Notes: a model not told the origin generated them from the sequence alone. 64,000 bases of DNA from Arthrobacter sp. SW1 (GCF_001766675.1 NZ_MJLT01000023.1:248001-312000), one strand, 5' to 3'. Numbered from the stretch's first letter, positions 8,233 through 16,865 are shown. Program-made: numbers and translations.

Positions 8233-9165
8233 CTACACCAGCCGCGCGCCCACCTCCGCGAGGTGCGCAAACTCCACTCCGCGCTCCAGCAGTTTCGGTA
8301 AGGCGGCCGCGTAACCGGCCGCGGTTCCGCCGTCCGGGCGGTTGAAGTGCGCGATCACGATGTCTCCGCCCCGCACCCCGGCCAGCGCAGCGGCGACCTC
8401 TGACGCAGCGAAGGTGGCTCCGGCGTCGCCGTTCACACTGAAGTTCACCGGCACCTGGCCGAGTTTCCGCGCGATGGCGGCCGCGACGTCGTCGTAATGG
8501 GCCGTCCCGGAGCGGAAGAAGCCGCACGGCTTGCCGCTGAGCTTTTCCAGCACCGCCTGGTTGCCGGTCAGTTCGTCGTACACCGCGCCGACGTCCGTGG
8601 TTCCGGGAATTCCATAAGCCTGCCGCCCGTCCACGGACAGCGGCAGGTGCGCGGTGCCGTGGTTGGCGAGCTCGAACAATGGCTCCTTGGCCAGCCCGGC
8701 GGCCAGTGCCGGATTGGCCGCGATCCAGCGTCCGTTGAGGAACAGCGTGGCCGGCACCTTCAACTCGCGGAGGGTGTCGAGGAGCCGTTCGTCGCAGGCC
8801 GTTCCCCCGGGTCCGCCGCAGGCATCGAAGGTCAGGACCGCCTTCGAACTGGTGCTGCGGGTGGCGACCCCCGGGACTTCCAAACCCCACTGCACCGGCC
8901 GCCGGCCACCGAACGCCGCGACGACGGACGCCCGGGACGGCAACGGCGGCCTGCTGGCTGCCGTCGGGGTGGCGGGCGCAGTGCGGACCGGTGCCGCCGC
9001 CGTCGGCCGGGCGGAAGGAACGGACGACGGCGGCGCGGGCACGGGCGGTTCCGGTGCCGTTCCGCTGCCCGAGCAGGCAGTGGCGGCACTGACAGCCATG
9101 CCTGCGGCGGCGAAGAGAACAGTGCGGCGGCCGGGCAGCCCGGCACCGGTGATGGAGTCCCCCAT
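8233..9165 (-). CDS. NodB-type polysaccharide deacetylase lipoprotein
   Basis: 310 residues. The N-terminus has paired arginines and a hydrophobic stretch ending in a lipobox-like ATAC (Cys31), followed by a Pro/Ala/Thr-rich linker to about residue 90, so it is probably an anchored exported enzyme. The NodB fold is shown by TFDACGG (112-118, catalytic Asp) and NHGTAH (168-173, the two zinc-ligand histidines spaced H-x3-H). DACGG in place of the usual DDGP places it in a divergent actinobacterial subfamily. It may de-N-acetylate peptidoglycan or another cell-wall glycan. The ATG at 9165 has AGGA about 5 nt upstream. The Eis-like gene upstream is on the same strand with a 54-nt gap. Confidence 0.85.
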   Translation of the reverse strand: MGDSITGAGLPGRRTVLFAAAGMAVSAATACSGSGTAPEPPVPAPPSSVPSARPTAAAPVRTAPATPTAASRPPLPSRASVVAAFGGRRPVQWGLEVPGVATRSTSSKAVLTFDACGGPGGTACDERLLDTLRELKVPATLFLNGRWIAANPALAAGLAKEPLFELANHGTAHLPLSVDGRQAYGIPGTTDVGAVYDELTGNQAVLEKLSGKPCGFFRSGTAHYDDVAAAIARKLGQVPVNFSVNGDAGATFAASEVAAALAGVRGGDIVIAHFNRPDGGTAAGYAAALPKLLERGVEFAHLAEVGARLV

Positions 9166-9219
9166 GGATTCCTGTTCTGTGATGGCCCGCCGGAGCGGGA
9201 ACTGTTGCGGAACGCGCTG

Positions 9220-10533
9220 CTAGAAGTGGGTGGCGCAGTGCGTTGGGCGTTCGACGGCGAAAAGCTGCTGCGCGCGGAAAGCGGCACCCGGAGTATGTTC
9301 CCGGATCCGCCCTGCCGCGAGCAAGGTCAGCGGGCTGACCGCGCCAAGGTAGATCGAGCCGAGGTCCGCGATGTCGAGGGAAAGATCCGTGGCGGCTCCG
9401 TCCGGCGCCTCGGTCACGACAGCATCGCTGCCCGCGGTATTGAGCAGCCAGCGGCCCTCGCCGTGGCCCTGCCCGTCGCTGACATCGAGCACCAGGGTGT
9501 CCTTCGCGGCGTAGCGTCGCGCGGAGAGCGCTGCGGGAACATCGAGGATCCTGAGCCAGAGCATGTCCCGGTGGTCGGAGGCGGACACGCAGCGCGGATC
9601 CACCAGGGCCCACGCCAGCGGGTCCTCCACCGGAGCGTCCTGCCAGCTGATCTGTTCCACGAGGTCGATGCTGCCCAGGAACTGCCACAGCTCCAGGTAG
9701 GCGGCGTCCGTGCCGGCCACAATGTCCAGGAGCTCCACGGTGGTGGGCTTGCTGTCCCATCCGGCGAACTTGTAGGAGACATACCCGTCCACAGTGCCGT
9801 CGGCGTCGTAATGCAGGGCGCACTTGACCGTGCGGTCTTCCTTGCCGTCGCGGCCGATCACACCTGAAACGAAGTTCCGGTAGAACTCCTGGCGGATGAT
9901 CGAGCCCGGCGTGCGGTGGTGGGCTTGGGCGAAAACGGCGGGAGCCAGGTCCAGCAGCACCTTCGGATCGGCGATTTCCACGCTTCCCACGGGGTCGTGG
10001 AGCAGCCGGAACTTCGGGCCCGTGTCGACCTTGACGCTGCGTTCGAAGGTGGCCACGCCGAATCCGAAGCGGCCGTAGATGGAGGCTTCGGAAGCGGTGA
10101 GGGCGGCCACCGCCGTGCCCGCTTCCTTGGCGGCTGCGAGGTCGCCTTCCATCATCCGCCGGAGCAGGCCCTTGCGGCGGTGCGTGCCGCGGACCGTCAC
10201 GGAGGTAATCAGGTGGGTCCGCAGCTGCCGGCCGAAGCCGATGTTCATGTCCTTTTCGAAGCTGCCGAAGGTGGCCACCGGATGGTCGGCGTCCAGCGCG
10301 TGGGTGGGAGCGCCGGCCGTGAGGTATGCGCCGGTCAGTTCGAAGTTGTCGGCGAGGTGCCTGCCGATGATCTTGTCGATGACCTCGTCAGCGCGGTGTT
10401 CGTCATGGAAGCCGTGCCCGACGGCGCGGATCCAGTCACGCGCGCGGCGGTAGCCTGCGTCGTTCCCGGAAGCGGTGTCCTTGGCCGCGGAGCGGAAGCG
10501 TTCGATTACGTATTTTTCCTTGGGATCTGCCAC
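9220..10533 (-). CDS. Eis-like GNAT N-acetyltransferase
   Basis: 437 residues. The first GNAT domain carries the acetyl-CoA loop VTVRGTHRRKGLLRRMM (about residues 140-156) and the segment SEASIYGRFGFG typical of the Eis/enhanced-intracellular-survival family. A second, degenerate GNAT domain and an SCP2-like C-terminal domain follow. The chain ends in Phe, as in Eis, whose terminal carboxylate takes part in catalysis. Eis proteins acetylate amines on aminoglycosides and on some proteins or peptides; the substrate here is unknown. I chose GTG 10533 (VADPKEKYVIERF) because TAGGCT lies 7 nt upstream, so the message is probably leaderless. Confidence 0.85.
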   Translation of the reverse strand: MADPKEKYVIERFRSAAKDTASGNDAGYRRARDWIRAVGHGFHDEHRADEVIDKIIGRHLADNFELTGAYLTAGAPTHALDADHPVATFGSFEKDMNIGFGRQLRTHLITSVTVRGTHRRKGLLRRMMEGDLAAAKEAGTAVAALTASEASIYGRFGFGVATFERSVKVDTGPKFRLLHDPVGSVEIADPKVLLDLAPAVFAQAHHRTPGSIIRQEFYRNFVSGVIGRDGKEDRTVKCALHYDADGTVDGYVSYKFAGWDSKPTTVELLDIVAGTDAAYLELWQFLGSIDLVEQISWQDAPVEDPLAWALVDPRCVSASDHRDMLWLRILDVPAALSARRYAAKDTLVLDVSDGQGHGEGRWLLNTAGSDAVVTEAPDGAATDLSLDIADLGSIYLGAVSPLTLLAAGRIREHTPGAAFRAQQLFAVERPTHCATHF

Positions 10534-10540
10534 CCGAGTA

Positions 10541-10546
10541 AGCCTA
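10541..10546 (-). promoter_or_regulatory. -10 element of the eis-like gene (leaderless)
   Basis: TAGGCT on the - strand ends 7 nt before the GTG at 10533, the same hexamer and spacing as at polA. No ribosome binding site can be placed between them. Confidence 0.55.
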
Positions 10547-10682
10547 GCCGCCGAGGGCCCCGAAGCGAGCGAAGCGAGCTTTGGGAGGCGGCCGGGCGCT
10601 GCCAGACGCACGCAGGGCGCGCCACCATTCCGGCGGCGCGCCCTGCGCGGTGTTTCGTGCCCGGTTTCCCGGGAGCGTCCGG

Positions 10683-13496
10683 CTAGTGGCCGGCGTCGTG
10701 CCAGCTGGTGCCGACGCCGATCTGCACGTCCAGCGGGACGCTCAGCTGCGCTGCGGAGCCCATCTGCTCGGCCACCAGCTTCTCCACGGCCTCGCGTTCG
10801 CCCGGGGCGACTTCCAGGACGAGTTCGTCGTGGACCTGCAGCAGCATGCGGGATTTCAGGCCCTGGCTTGCCAGTTCGGCGGACACACCCAGCATGGCGC
10901 GCTTGATGATGTCCGCGGCAGAGCCCTGGATGGGCGAGTTCAGCGCGATGCGTTCGGCGAGTTCGCGGTGCTGCCGGTTGGTGCTGGTGAGGTCCGGCAG
11001 GTAGCGGCGGCGGCCTTCGATGGTGGAGGTGTAGCCGTCCACGCGCGCCTGCTCGACGACGCCGCGCAGGTAGTCGCGCACGGCACCGAAGCGGTCGAAG
11101 TAGTCCTTCATCAGGGTCCGGGCTTCGTCCACCGAAATCTCCAGCTGCTTGGACAGGCCGAAGGAGGTGAGGCCGTACGCCAGGCCGTAGGACATCGCCT
11201 TGACCTTGGAACGCATGGCGCTGGTGACGTCTTCCGGGGCCACGTTGAAGATGTGGGAGCCTACGTAACGGTGCAGGTCCTCGCCTTCCTTGTACGCCTG
11301 GATCAGTCCTTCATCGCCGGACAGGTGGGCCATGATGCGCATTTCGATCTGCGAGTAGTCCGCGGACAGCAGGCATTCGTAGCCTTCGCTGACCACGAAG
11401 ATGCCGCGGACACGCCGGCCTTCCTCGCTGCGGACCGGGATGTTCTGCAGGTTGGGGTTGTTCGAGGAGATACGGCCGGTGGCGGCAACATTCTGGGCGT
11501 AGTCCGTGTGGATGCGGCCGTCTTCCGCCACGGACTTCTTGAGTGTTTCCACCATCTGGGCAAGCTTGGAGGATTCCCGGTGCGCCATGAGCTGGACCAG
11601 GAATTCGTGGCCGGTCTTCTCCAGGAGGGCCTTCAAGGACGCGGCATCCGTGGTGTAGCCGGACTTGATCTTCTTGGTCTTCGGCAGACCGAGCTCCTCG
11701 AAGAGGACGGTCTGCAGCTGCTTGGGCGAGCCGAGGTTCACCTCGTGTCCGATGGCTGCGAACGCCTGCTCCTGGGCGTGCTGGACCACCTTGGACAGGT
11801 CCGCGAGCTGTTCGTTCATGCGGTCCGTGGACACGGCGATGCCGGCCAGTTCCATGTCCGCCAGGACCCGCGCCACGGGCAGTTCCAGGGTGGTCAGCAG
11901 CGCACCGGCCTGGCGGTCGCTGAGTTCCTTCTCGAAGTGCTTGCTGAGGGTGTGCACGACGGCGGCCTGCCGCACCAGCTCGATGGCGGCGGCGTCGTCC
12001 GGGCCGTCGCCCAGGTCCAGTTCCAGTTGTCCGGAGGCGGTTGCTGCCGGCGCCAGGGTGATCTTGAGGTGATGCTGGGCGAGTTCCGCCAGCTCATAGC
12101 TGCGGCGGTCCGGCTCGATCAGGTAGCCGGAGATCGAGGTGTCATCCACCACGCCTTCAAGGCCCAGGCCGCGGTGGTGCAGGGCCTTCAGGGCAGCCTT
12201 GAACTCATGCATCACCTTGGCTTCTTCGGGATCCTTCAGCCAGGCAGCGACGACAGCTTCGGCCTCGGCGTCGAGCGAGGTGAGGTCAATGAAGGCTGCC
12301 CCGTTGGCGCGCACTACGGCCAGGGCATCGGCGTCGAAACCGATCCGGCCCGGCGCCATCTGGACCGCAAGGGCCGAGCGCATGCCGGCGCCGTCAGCGA
12401 AGAAAGCCTGAAGCTGTGCTGCCTCCACCAGGGCCGTGAACTCCGGAGCGTCGATGGTCTCCGGGGCTTCCCCCGCGGTGTCTTCGCCGTAGAGGTCGAA
12501 CAGGCGCGTGCGGAGGGTCTTGAATTCGAGTTCGTCGAAGAGTTCCTCGATGGCCTGGCGGATGGGCCGGGGCTCGGCAAGTTCCTGCAGGCCCACGGGA
12601 AGGTCCAGGTCCGTCAGGAGCCGGTTGAGCCGGCGGTTGCGCTTGACGGCTTCGATGTTCTCGCGCAGCGCGCCGCCCACCTTGCCGCCGATGGAGTCGA
12701 GGTTTTCGAGGATGCCCTCAAGTCCGCCATAGAGGTTGATCCATTTGGCAGCGGTCTTGGGGCCGACGCCCGGAACACCGGCCAGGTTGTCCGCAGACTC
12801 CCCCACCAAGGCCGCGAGGTCCGAGTAGCGGTCCGGAGTGACGAAGTATTTTTCCTCGATGGCCGCGGCGTCCATGCGCGGAATGTCGGAGACGCCCTTC
12901 TTGGGGTAGAGCACGAAGACGTTGTCCGTGATCAGCTGGAAGGAGTCGCGGTCGCCGGAGACCAGCAACACCTCGAAGCCGGCGGCCTCACCCTGCGCGG
13001 CGAGCGTGGCCAGGATGTCGTCCGCCTCGTAGCCGGGCATCTTGATGGTCTTGATGCCCCAGGCTTCCATGACGCGTTCAATCAGCTCGATCTGGCCGCT
13101 GAATTCGGCGGGCGTTTCGTTGCGGCCGCCCTTGTATTCGCTGTATTCGGCCTTGCGGAACGTGGTGTCATCCGAAACGTCGAAGGCCACGGCCACGTGG
13201 GTGGGCTTCTGGTCCCTGATGAGGTTGATCAGCATGGAAGTGAAGCCGTGCACCGCGTTGGTGTGCTGGCCCGCCGAGGTGGCGAAGTTCTCGGCCGGGA
13301 GGGCGTAGAAGGCGCGGAAGGCCATCGAATGGCCGTCGAGGACCAGCAGCCGGGATTGGCCGGCTGCGCCGGTTCCGGGAACGGCGTCCGGCAGGACGAC
13401 GCCTGACGCCGCTGGCTCTGCCGCCGAGACTTCGACAACGGCGTTTTCGACGGACGGGTTTTCGGCAACAGAGGCCGGTTTGGTTGTTTCGCTCAC
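10683..13496 (-). CDS. polA: DNA polymerase I
   Basis: 937 residues: a 5'-3' flap nuclease domain at about 50-340 (LLVLDGHSMAFRAFYAL, GYEADDILATLA, GDRDSFQLI), a 3'-5' exonuclease-like domain at about 370-550, and a family A polymerase domain with motif A DYSQIEMRIMAHLSGD, motif B KAMSYGLAYG and motif C QVHDELVLE. The exonuclease-like domain shows no DxE motif (the region reads AAFIDLTSLDAEAEA), so proofreading is probably lost, as in mycobacterial PolA. It fills gaps and removes RNA primers during repair and replication. An acidic, Ala-rich N-terminal extension of about 45 residues precedes the nuclease domain. The start is GTG 13496, 7 nt after a TAGGCT hexamer. Confidence 0.97.
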   Translation of the reverse strand: MSETTKPASVAENPSVENAVVEVSAAEPAASGVVLPDAVPGTGAAGQSRLLVLDGHSMAFRAFYALPAENFATSAGQHTNAVHGFTSMLINLIRDQKPTHVAVAFDVSDDTTFRKAEYSEYKGGRNETPAEFSGQIELIERVMEAWGIKTIKMPGYEADDILATLAAQGEAAGFEVLLVSGDRDSFQLITDNVFVLYPKKGVSDIPRMDAAAIEEKYFVTPDRYSDLAALVGESADNLAGVPGVGPKTAAKWINLYGGLEGILENLDSIGGKVGGALRENIEAVKRNRRLNRLLTDLDLPVGLQELAEPRPIRQAIEELFDELEFKTLRTRLFDLYGEDTAGEAPETIDAPEFTALVEAAQLQAFFADGAGMRSALAVQMAPGRIGFDADALAVVRANGAAFIDLTSLDAEAEAVVAAWLKDPEEAKVMHEFKAALKALHHRGLGLEGVVDDTSISGYLIEPDRRSYELAELAQHHLKITLAPAATASGQLELDLGDGPDDAAAIELVRQAAVVHTLSKHFEKELSDRQAGALLTTLELPVARVLADMELAGIAVSTDRMNEQLADLSKVVQHAQEQAFAAIGHEVNLGSPKQLQTVLFEELGLPKTKKIKSGYTTDAASLKALLEKTGHEFLVQLMAHRESSKLAQMVETLKKSVAEDGRIHTDYAQNVAATGRISSNNPNLQNIPVRSEEGRRVRGIFVVSEGYECLLSADYSQIEMRIMAHLSGDEGLIQAYKEGEDLHRYVGSHIFNVAPEDVTSAMRSKVKAMSYGLAYGLTSFGLSKQLEISVDEARTLMKDYFDRFGAVRDYLRGVVEQARVDGYTSTIEGRRRYLPDLTSTNRQHRELAERIALNSPIQGSAADIIKRAMLGVSAELASQGLKSRMLLQVHDELVLEVAPGEREAVEKLVAEQMGSAAQLSVPLDVQIGVGTSWHDAGH

Positions 13497-13503
13497 AGGT
13501 GCC

Positions 13504-13526
13504 AGCCTAGTTGCCATGATGGACAA
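13504..13526 (-). promoter_or_regulatory. polA promoter, leaderless, with TTGTC element
   Basis: TAGGCT (13509-13504) ends 7 nt before the polA GTG. TTGTCCATC (13526-13518) lies exactly 8 nt upstream of the hexamer, giving 6 of 9 matches to the RecA-independent damage promoter TTGTCRGTG-N8-TAnnnT. The region overlaps the start of the divergent thioesterase gene. Confidence 0.5.
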
Positions 13527-13983
13527 TTTCACGCCGGGCAGGTTCACCGATGAGCTCAACGCCGCAGGCGTTCCGCAGGAACTCCATGGCTGGCTGGAAC
13601 GCTATGGCGTGGGGGCCCTGGTGGTGAAGATGGGCATCCGTTTCCTGGAGCTGGCACCCGAACGGACCGTGGCCACCATGCCTGTGGAGGGCAACACCCA
13701 GGTGGCCGGAATCCTGCACGGCGGGGCGCACGTGGTGCTGGCCGAGACCTTGGGCTCTTTTGCGGCTGCGCTGCACGCCGGACCCGGCCGCCACGCCGTC
13801 GGCATCGAAGTGGGCGCCACGCACCACCGTTCAGTGGCCTCGGGCCTGGTCACCGGAACCTGCACGGCCATCCATTTGGGCGGCACCCTCGTGACCCACG
13901 AAGTCGTCATGACCGACGACGCCGGACGCCGCCTGTCCACCGCCCGCATTACGAACATGATCCGGGACAACCGGGGCCGCTGA
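13516..13983 (+). CDS. PaaI/YdiI-like hotdog thioesterase
   Basis: 155 residues with a single hotdog fold: VEGNTQVAGILHGGAHVVLAET carries the family's HGG helix and following acidic residue (Glu, the presumed catalytic base), and GIEVGATHHRSV is the next strand. The family hydrolyses aryl or medium-chain acyl-CoA esters, for example in menaquinone synthesis or phenylacetate breakdown. The start is ATG 13516 or 13519 (MMDNFTPGRF). It diverges from polA with only 19 bp between start codons, so the two promoters overlap. Confidence 0.85.
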   Translation: MMDNFTPGRFTDELNAAGVPQELHGWLERYGVGALVVKMGIRFLELAPERTVATMPVEGNTQVAGILHGGAHVVLAETLGSFAAALHAGPGRHAVGIEVGATHHRSVASGLVTGTCTAIHLGGTLVTHEVVMTDDAGRRLSTARITNMIRDNRGR

Positions 13984-13984
13984 A

Positions 13985-14016
13985 CGCCGGGACCACAGTG
14001 CGCCGGGACCACTGAG
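13985..14016. repeat. Two tandem 16-nt repeats
   Basis: cgccgggaccacagtg (13985-14000) is followed at once by cgccgggaccactgag (14001-14016), identical over the first 12 positions. It lies between convergent genes, and CAGTG...CACTG inside it could form a small hairpin. Confidence 0.6.
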
Positions 14017-14043
14017 CGGCTTGGACTCTGTGCCTGGCAGACC

Positions 14044-14598
14044 CTACCGGTCGGCGCCGCCCGGCAGCCGGTACCGCAGCTCCACCGCCGCCCCGCCGAT
14101 GGTGCGTGACGAGAGCAACTCAAGGGGCGGCGTCGGGCCGTCCACGGGGAGCAGCCGCTTGCCCGAGCCGAGCACCACGGGGATCAAGGTGACGATCATT
14201 TCGTCCAACAGGCCGGCCCGGGCGAACTGCGCCACGAGGTCCCCGCCGCCCACCAGCCAGACGTTGCGGCCCGCCGCGCTGTCGATGAGGTCTCCCGCGA
14301 ATTCGGCGACGTCTCCGCGGACGAAGGTGATGTCCGCACCGGCAGGCGCGGAGTACTCGCGGTGCGTGAAGATCCAGCACGGCAGGCCCGGATAAGGCCA
14401 CTTTCCGTCCTCGTGCTGCAGGAGCCAGCGGTAGGTCTGGCCTCCCATCACCACGCAGCCGACCCCGGCCATGAAGGCCTCATAGCCTTCGCTGACGCCC
14501 TCCGTGTGGTCGAACTGGAGCAGCCAGGCGAGATCGTCGTCAGGGGTCGCGATGAAGCCGTCAAGGGATGAAGCCACGTAGTACTGGAAAGCCGACAT
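14044..14598 (-). CDS. DHFR-like (RibD C-terminal type) reductase
   Basis: 184 residues with the DHFR/RibD-C fold: start QYYVASSLDGFIATPDDDLAWL, then CVVMGGQTYRWLLQ, the NADPH-loop NVWLVGGGDLVAQFARAGLLDEMIVTLIPVVLGSGKRLL. Stand-alone members are widespread in Actinobacteria and mostly uncharacterised. The ATG at 14598 is preceded by TACGCT with a 6-nt gap, so the gene is probably leaderless. It converges on the thioesterase gene. Two further members of the fold are at 54.2-55.4 kb. Confidence 0.85.
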   Translation of the reverse strand: MSAFQYYVASSLDGFIATPDDDLAWLLQFDHTEGVSEGYEAFMAGVGCVVMGGQTYRWLLQHEDGKWPYPGLPCWIFTHREYSAPAGADITFVRGDVAEFAGDLIDSAAGRNVWLVGGGDLVAQFARAGLLDEMIVTLIPVVLGSGKRLLPVDGPTPPLELLSSRTIGGAAVELRYRLPGGADR

Positions 14599-14604
14599 GG
14601 CCCC

Positions 14605-14610
14605 AGCGTA
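14605..14610 (-). promoter_or_regulatory. -10 element of the DHFR-like gene (leaderless)
   Basis: TACGCT on the - strand ends 6 nt before the ATG at 14598, and the intervening GGGGCC leaves no room for a spaced ribosome site. Confidence 0.55.
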
Positions 14611-14611
14611 C

Positions 14612-15514
14612 TCACCGCGGCGGAGGGTTCCCAGACCCCGGATTGCCGTACTCCACCCGCACGCTGCCGTCGTCCGGAAGCACCACCACGCGGCCGTCCT
14701 TCAGCGTCCAGCCGTCGTTGAGCAGGAAAATCCGGCCGCCGCTGACCACCAGGAGGCGCAGTCCGCTGTAGCGGTAGAGCGGCTCCGCGATACTCCCGGC
14801 GGACGCTTCGAGGACGTTCGGTGCCGAGACCGCCAGCCGTTCCTTGCTGTAGACGACGGCGGTGGGCAGCAGTGCGGAACGCTCCTGGTAGTCGACGGCG
14901 GCGCCCCGCCCCAGTGCCTGGGCATAGTCGGCTGTCCCCCAAAAGAGCAGCAGCGTCACCAGAACGAACATGAACGCACGCTCCAGCCCGCGCGGAGTCA
15001 GGACCGGACTGCGGACGGGCTGCTGCCGGGTACGGCGGCGCAGCGCCACCCCCCAGCTGCCAAGCAGGAGTCCACCGGCGATGAGGTACGGCACGTAGAG
15101 CAGCGTGCGTTCCGGCTGCACGGCGACGACGACCCACAGGACGGCGGCGAAAAGATACCCGCCCGCAGCCAGCAGCCCCGCAGCCGCCCGCAACGCCCGC
15201 GGGTAGCGGCCCGCGGCTATGAGCTTGTTCAGTGCCCGGTCGGCCATGAGCCAGGCGAGTCCGATGAGTGCCAGCCACGCGAGCGGACGGAAGAGGGACT
15301 GGATGCTGCGCAGGATGAAGTCCTGCACGGAGTAGCCGAAGAGGCTCACATCCAGGCCCATGGACTTGGCTTGTGCGTCGCTGCGGGCCCAGCCGAAATA
15401 CACCAGCAGGGCGGTGGCCACCGTAAGGGGCGGGCCGATGACGGAAAGGACTTCCAGGGTGCGCTGCCAACGCGTGTCCACGAGGGCTTTTCCGGCCGGT
15501 TCCTCCCCGCTCAC
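14612..15514 (-). CDS. Uncharacterised membrane protein with a C-terminal beta-rich domain
   Basis: 300 residues. I do not recognise the family. Helices lie at about 22-40 (LSVIGPPLTVATALLVYF), 64-95, 110-155 and 190-208 (AFMFVLVTLLLFWGTADYA). A soluble segment of about 90 residues follows (LLVVSGGRIFLLNDGWTLKDGRVVVLPDDGSVRVEYG), which reads like short antiparallel strands. The GTG start at 15514 overlaps the stop of the upstream lipoprotein gene as GTGA, so the two are translationally coupled and probably act together at the envelope. The sequence SMGLDVSLFGYSVQDFILRSI recalls an actinobacterial family of unknown role. Confidence 0.75.
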   Translation of the reverse strand: MSGEEPAGKALVDTRWQRTLEVLSVIGPPLTVATALLVYFGWARSDAQAKSMGLDVSLFGYSVQDFILRSIQSLFRPLAWLALIGLAWLMADRALNKLIAAGRYPRALRAAAGLLAAGGYLFAAVLWVVVAVQPERTLLYVPYLIAGGLLLGSWGVALRRRTRQQPVRSPVLTPRGLERAFMFVLVTLLLFWGTADYAQALGRGAAVDYQERSALLPTAVVYSKERLAVSAPNVLEASAGSIAEPLYRYSGLRLLVVSGGRIFLLNDGWTLKDGRVVVLPDDGSVRVEYGNPGSGNPPPR

Positions 15515-16512
15515 GGCGCGTCCGTGCTTCCGGGTCCTGCCGGGGCGCCGGGGCCTGCGGTGGCCGTTTCGCTCGGGGCCGGCCCGGCGGTTCCCGTCTC
15601 CGACGGCGTGCCGCCACCGGTGGGAGCGGCATCGTCGTAGAAGAACTGCGCTTCCCCGGGAGCGTCGAGTGTGTCCGTGATGGAAACGGTGATTGACTCC
15701 TTGCCGTTGGCCGGCGGCGTCCTGAAGTACACCGGGAAGTAGTCGCCTTCGCTGCGCGTCTCGACGCCCGCGGGCTCGCCGTCGAGCAGGACCTCGGAGA
15801 CCCGTACGTAGTAGCCGTCCAGGCGGACCCACGTTCCGCCGGACCGCGGCCCGGACGGGCGGCTGAGGCCGGGCACCGGCACGAAGTCCTCATCCACCAC
15901 TGTCAGCCCGCCGAGCCGCCGCGGGCAGGCCTCGCCGCTGCCGGCTTCCACTGCGACAGGCGCTGCCGGGTGGGCGTTGTGGTGCTCGACGGCGGCACGC
16001 GCCACTGCGAGGACGGCCAGTTCCAGGCAGCGGCCGTCCGGCGGTTGCTGGATGGTGGCCAGCGCTGCCGCGGCTTCCTGCCAGAGCGCAGCAGTGTTGT
16101 CCCGCAGGGCGTAGCAGACCGCACCTGTGGCCCGCCAGATGTCCTTGAAGGTGGTGCCGTCGACGCCGTCGCGCAGTTGATCGCAATCGCGGGCCTGGGC
16201 GAACAGGTACATCCGCCCTTCCTGGGGGTCGTTGGGACCAACGGGGCCGATGGGGATCCAACGGAGCACCGGCGCCTCGGCGGCAGGTGGCACGTCGGGA
16301 ACAGGCGGGCCGGGTTCCGGGAGGACCGTCGGTTCGGTGACGGGCGAAGGGCCGACGGGTGTTCCCGCCGTCGTGAGGGCAGGCCCACCCTGCGGGCCGC
16401 CACTTTCCGCCGGCGCGGGCGGTCCGCAGGAGACGAGCGCAACCGCGAAGGCGGCAGCAAGCACCGGAGGGAAGCCCCTCCGCGAACGTTTCCGCACCGG
16501 CAGTCCGTGCAT
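15511..16512 (-). CDS. Uncharacterised secreted lipoprotein
   Basis: 333 residues. The signal peptide has a basic n-region (RKRSRRG), a hydrophobic core and the lipobox LVSC near residue 29. A Pro/Gly/Thr-rich linker to about residue 80 follows, then a helical region with three cysteines (residues 110-165) and a beta-rich region (WVRLDGYYVRVSEVLLDGEPAGVETR...ESITVSITDT). The tail is a low-complexity Gly/Pro/Thr/Ser stretch (SETGTAGPAPSETATAGPG). I do not recognise the family. It is coupled by a 4-nt overlap to the membrane-protein gene 14612-15514. The start is uncertain; the GTG five codons in is possible. Confidence 0.75.
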   Translation of the reverse strand: MHGLPVRKRSRRGFPPVLAAAFAVALVSCGPPAPAESGGPQGGPALTTAGTPVGPSPVTEPTVLPEPGPPVPDVPPAAEAPVLRWIPIGPVGPNDPQEGRMYLFAQARDCDQLRDGVDGTTFKDIWRATGAVCYALRDNTAALWQEAAAALATIQQPPDGRCLELAVLAVARAAVEHHNAHPAAPVAVEAGSGEACPRRLGGLTVVDEDFVPVPGLSRPSGPRSGGTWVRLDGYYVRVSEVLLDGEPAGVETRSEGDYFPVYFRTPPANGKESITVSITDTLDAPGEAQFFYDDAAPTGGGTPSETGTAGPAPSETATAGPGAPAGPGSTDAP

Positions 16513-16643
16513 GGCCCCACACCCGACCCAGGGCGGCGCAATGGCCCCCGGAAAGGAGGCCGGTCAGCTTGCGCAGCTACACAGCCGATTATTCTCCCGA
16601 ATGGAGTGAACGGCCAGAGCCCGGCCGCCCGGAATCCGGGCCG

Positions 16644-16865
16644 CTACTTGCTGAAGTACGGGACGATCAGGTAGATGCCGAACAGCACGGCCGCACCGCA
16701 GGCGGCGAAGCATACGTATGCGAGGGAGCGTGCCAGCGCCGGCGACTTGTTGCCGGCGTCGGCAGCCACGGCGGTCAGGCGCACGCCCAGGGAGTACAGG
16801 ACCACCAGGACCACGGCAGAGACCAGGGTTGCACCGGCAACCTGCAGCAGTTCCAACCACTTCAT
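16644..16865 (-). CDS. Small two-helix membrane protein, Pit partner
   Basis: 73 residues with two hydrophobic helices (VAGATLVSAVVLVVLYSLGVRL and YVCFAACGAAVLFGIYLIVPYF) and a short polar loop between them. The ATG overlaps the pit stop codon as ATGA, so it is translated with the transporter. Small proteins of this type occur directly after pit in many Actinobacteria, and a stabilising or regulatory role is likely but unproven. Confidence 0.8.
   Translation of the reverse strand: MKWLELLQVAGATLVSAVVLVVLYSLGVRLTAVAADAGNKSPALARSLAYVCFAACGAAVLFGIYLIVPYFSK

Noticed and set aside
8213-9823. 536-codon frame on the - strand across the deacetylase and eis-like genes
   Set aside because: It crosses two real genes in another frame and reads as Arg/Gly low-complexity sequence.
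10581-13406. 941-codon open frame on the + strand opposite polA
   Set aside because: Complement of an unambiguous polA; no start site and no recognisable domain.
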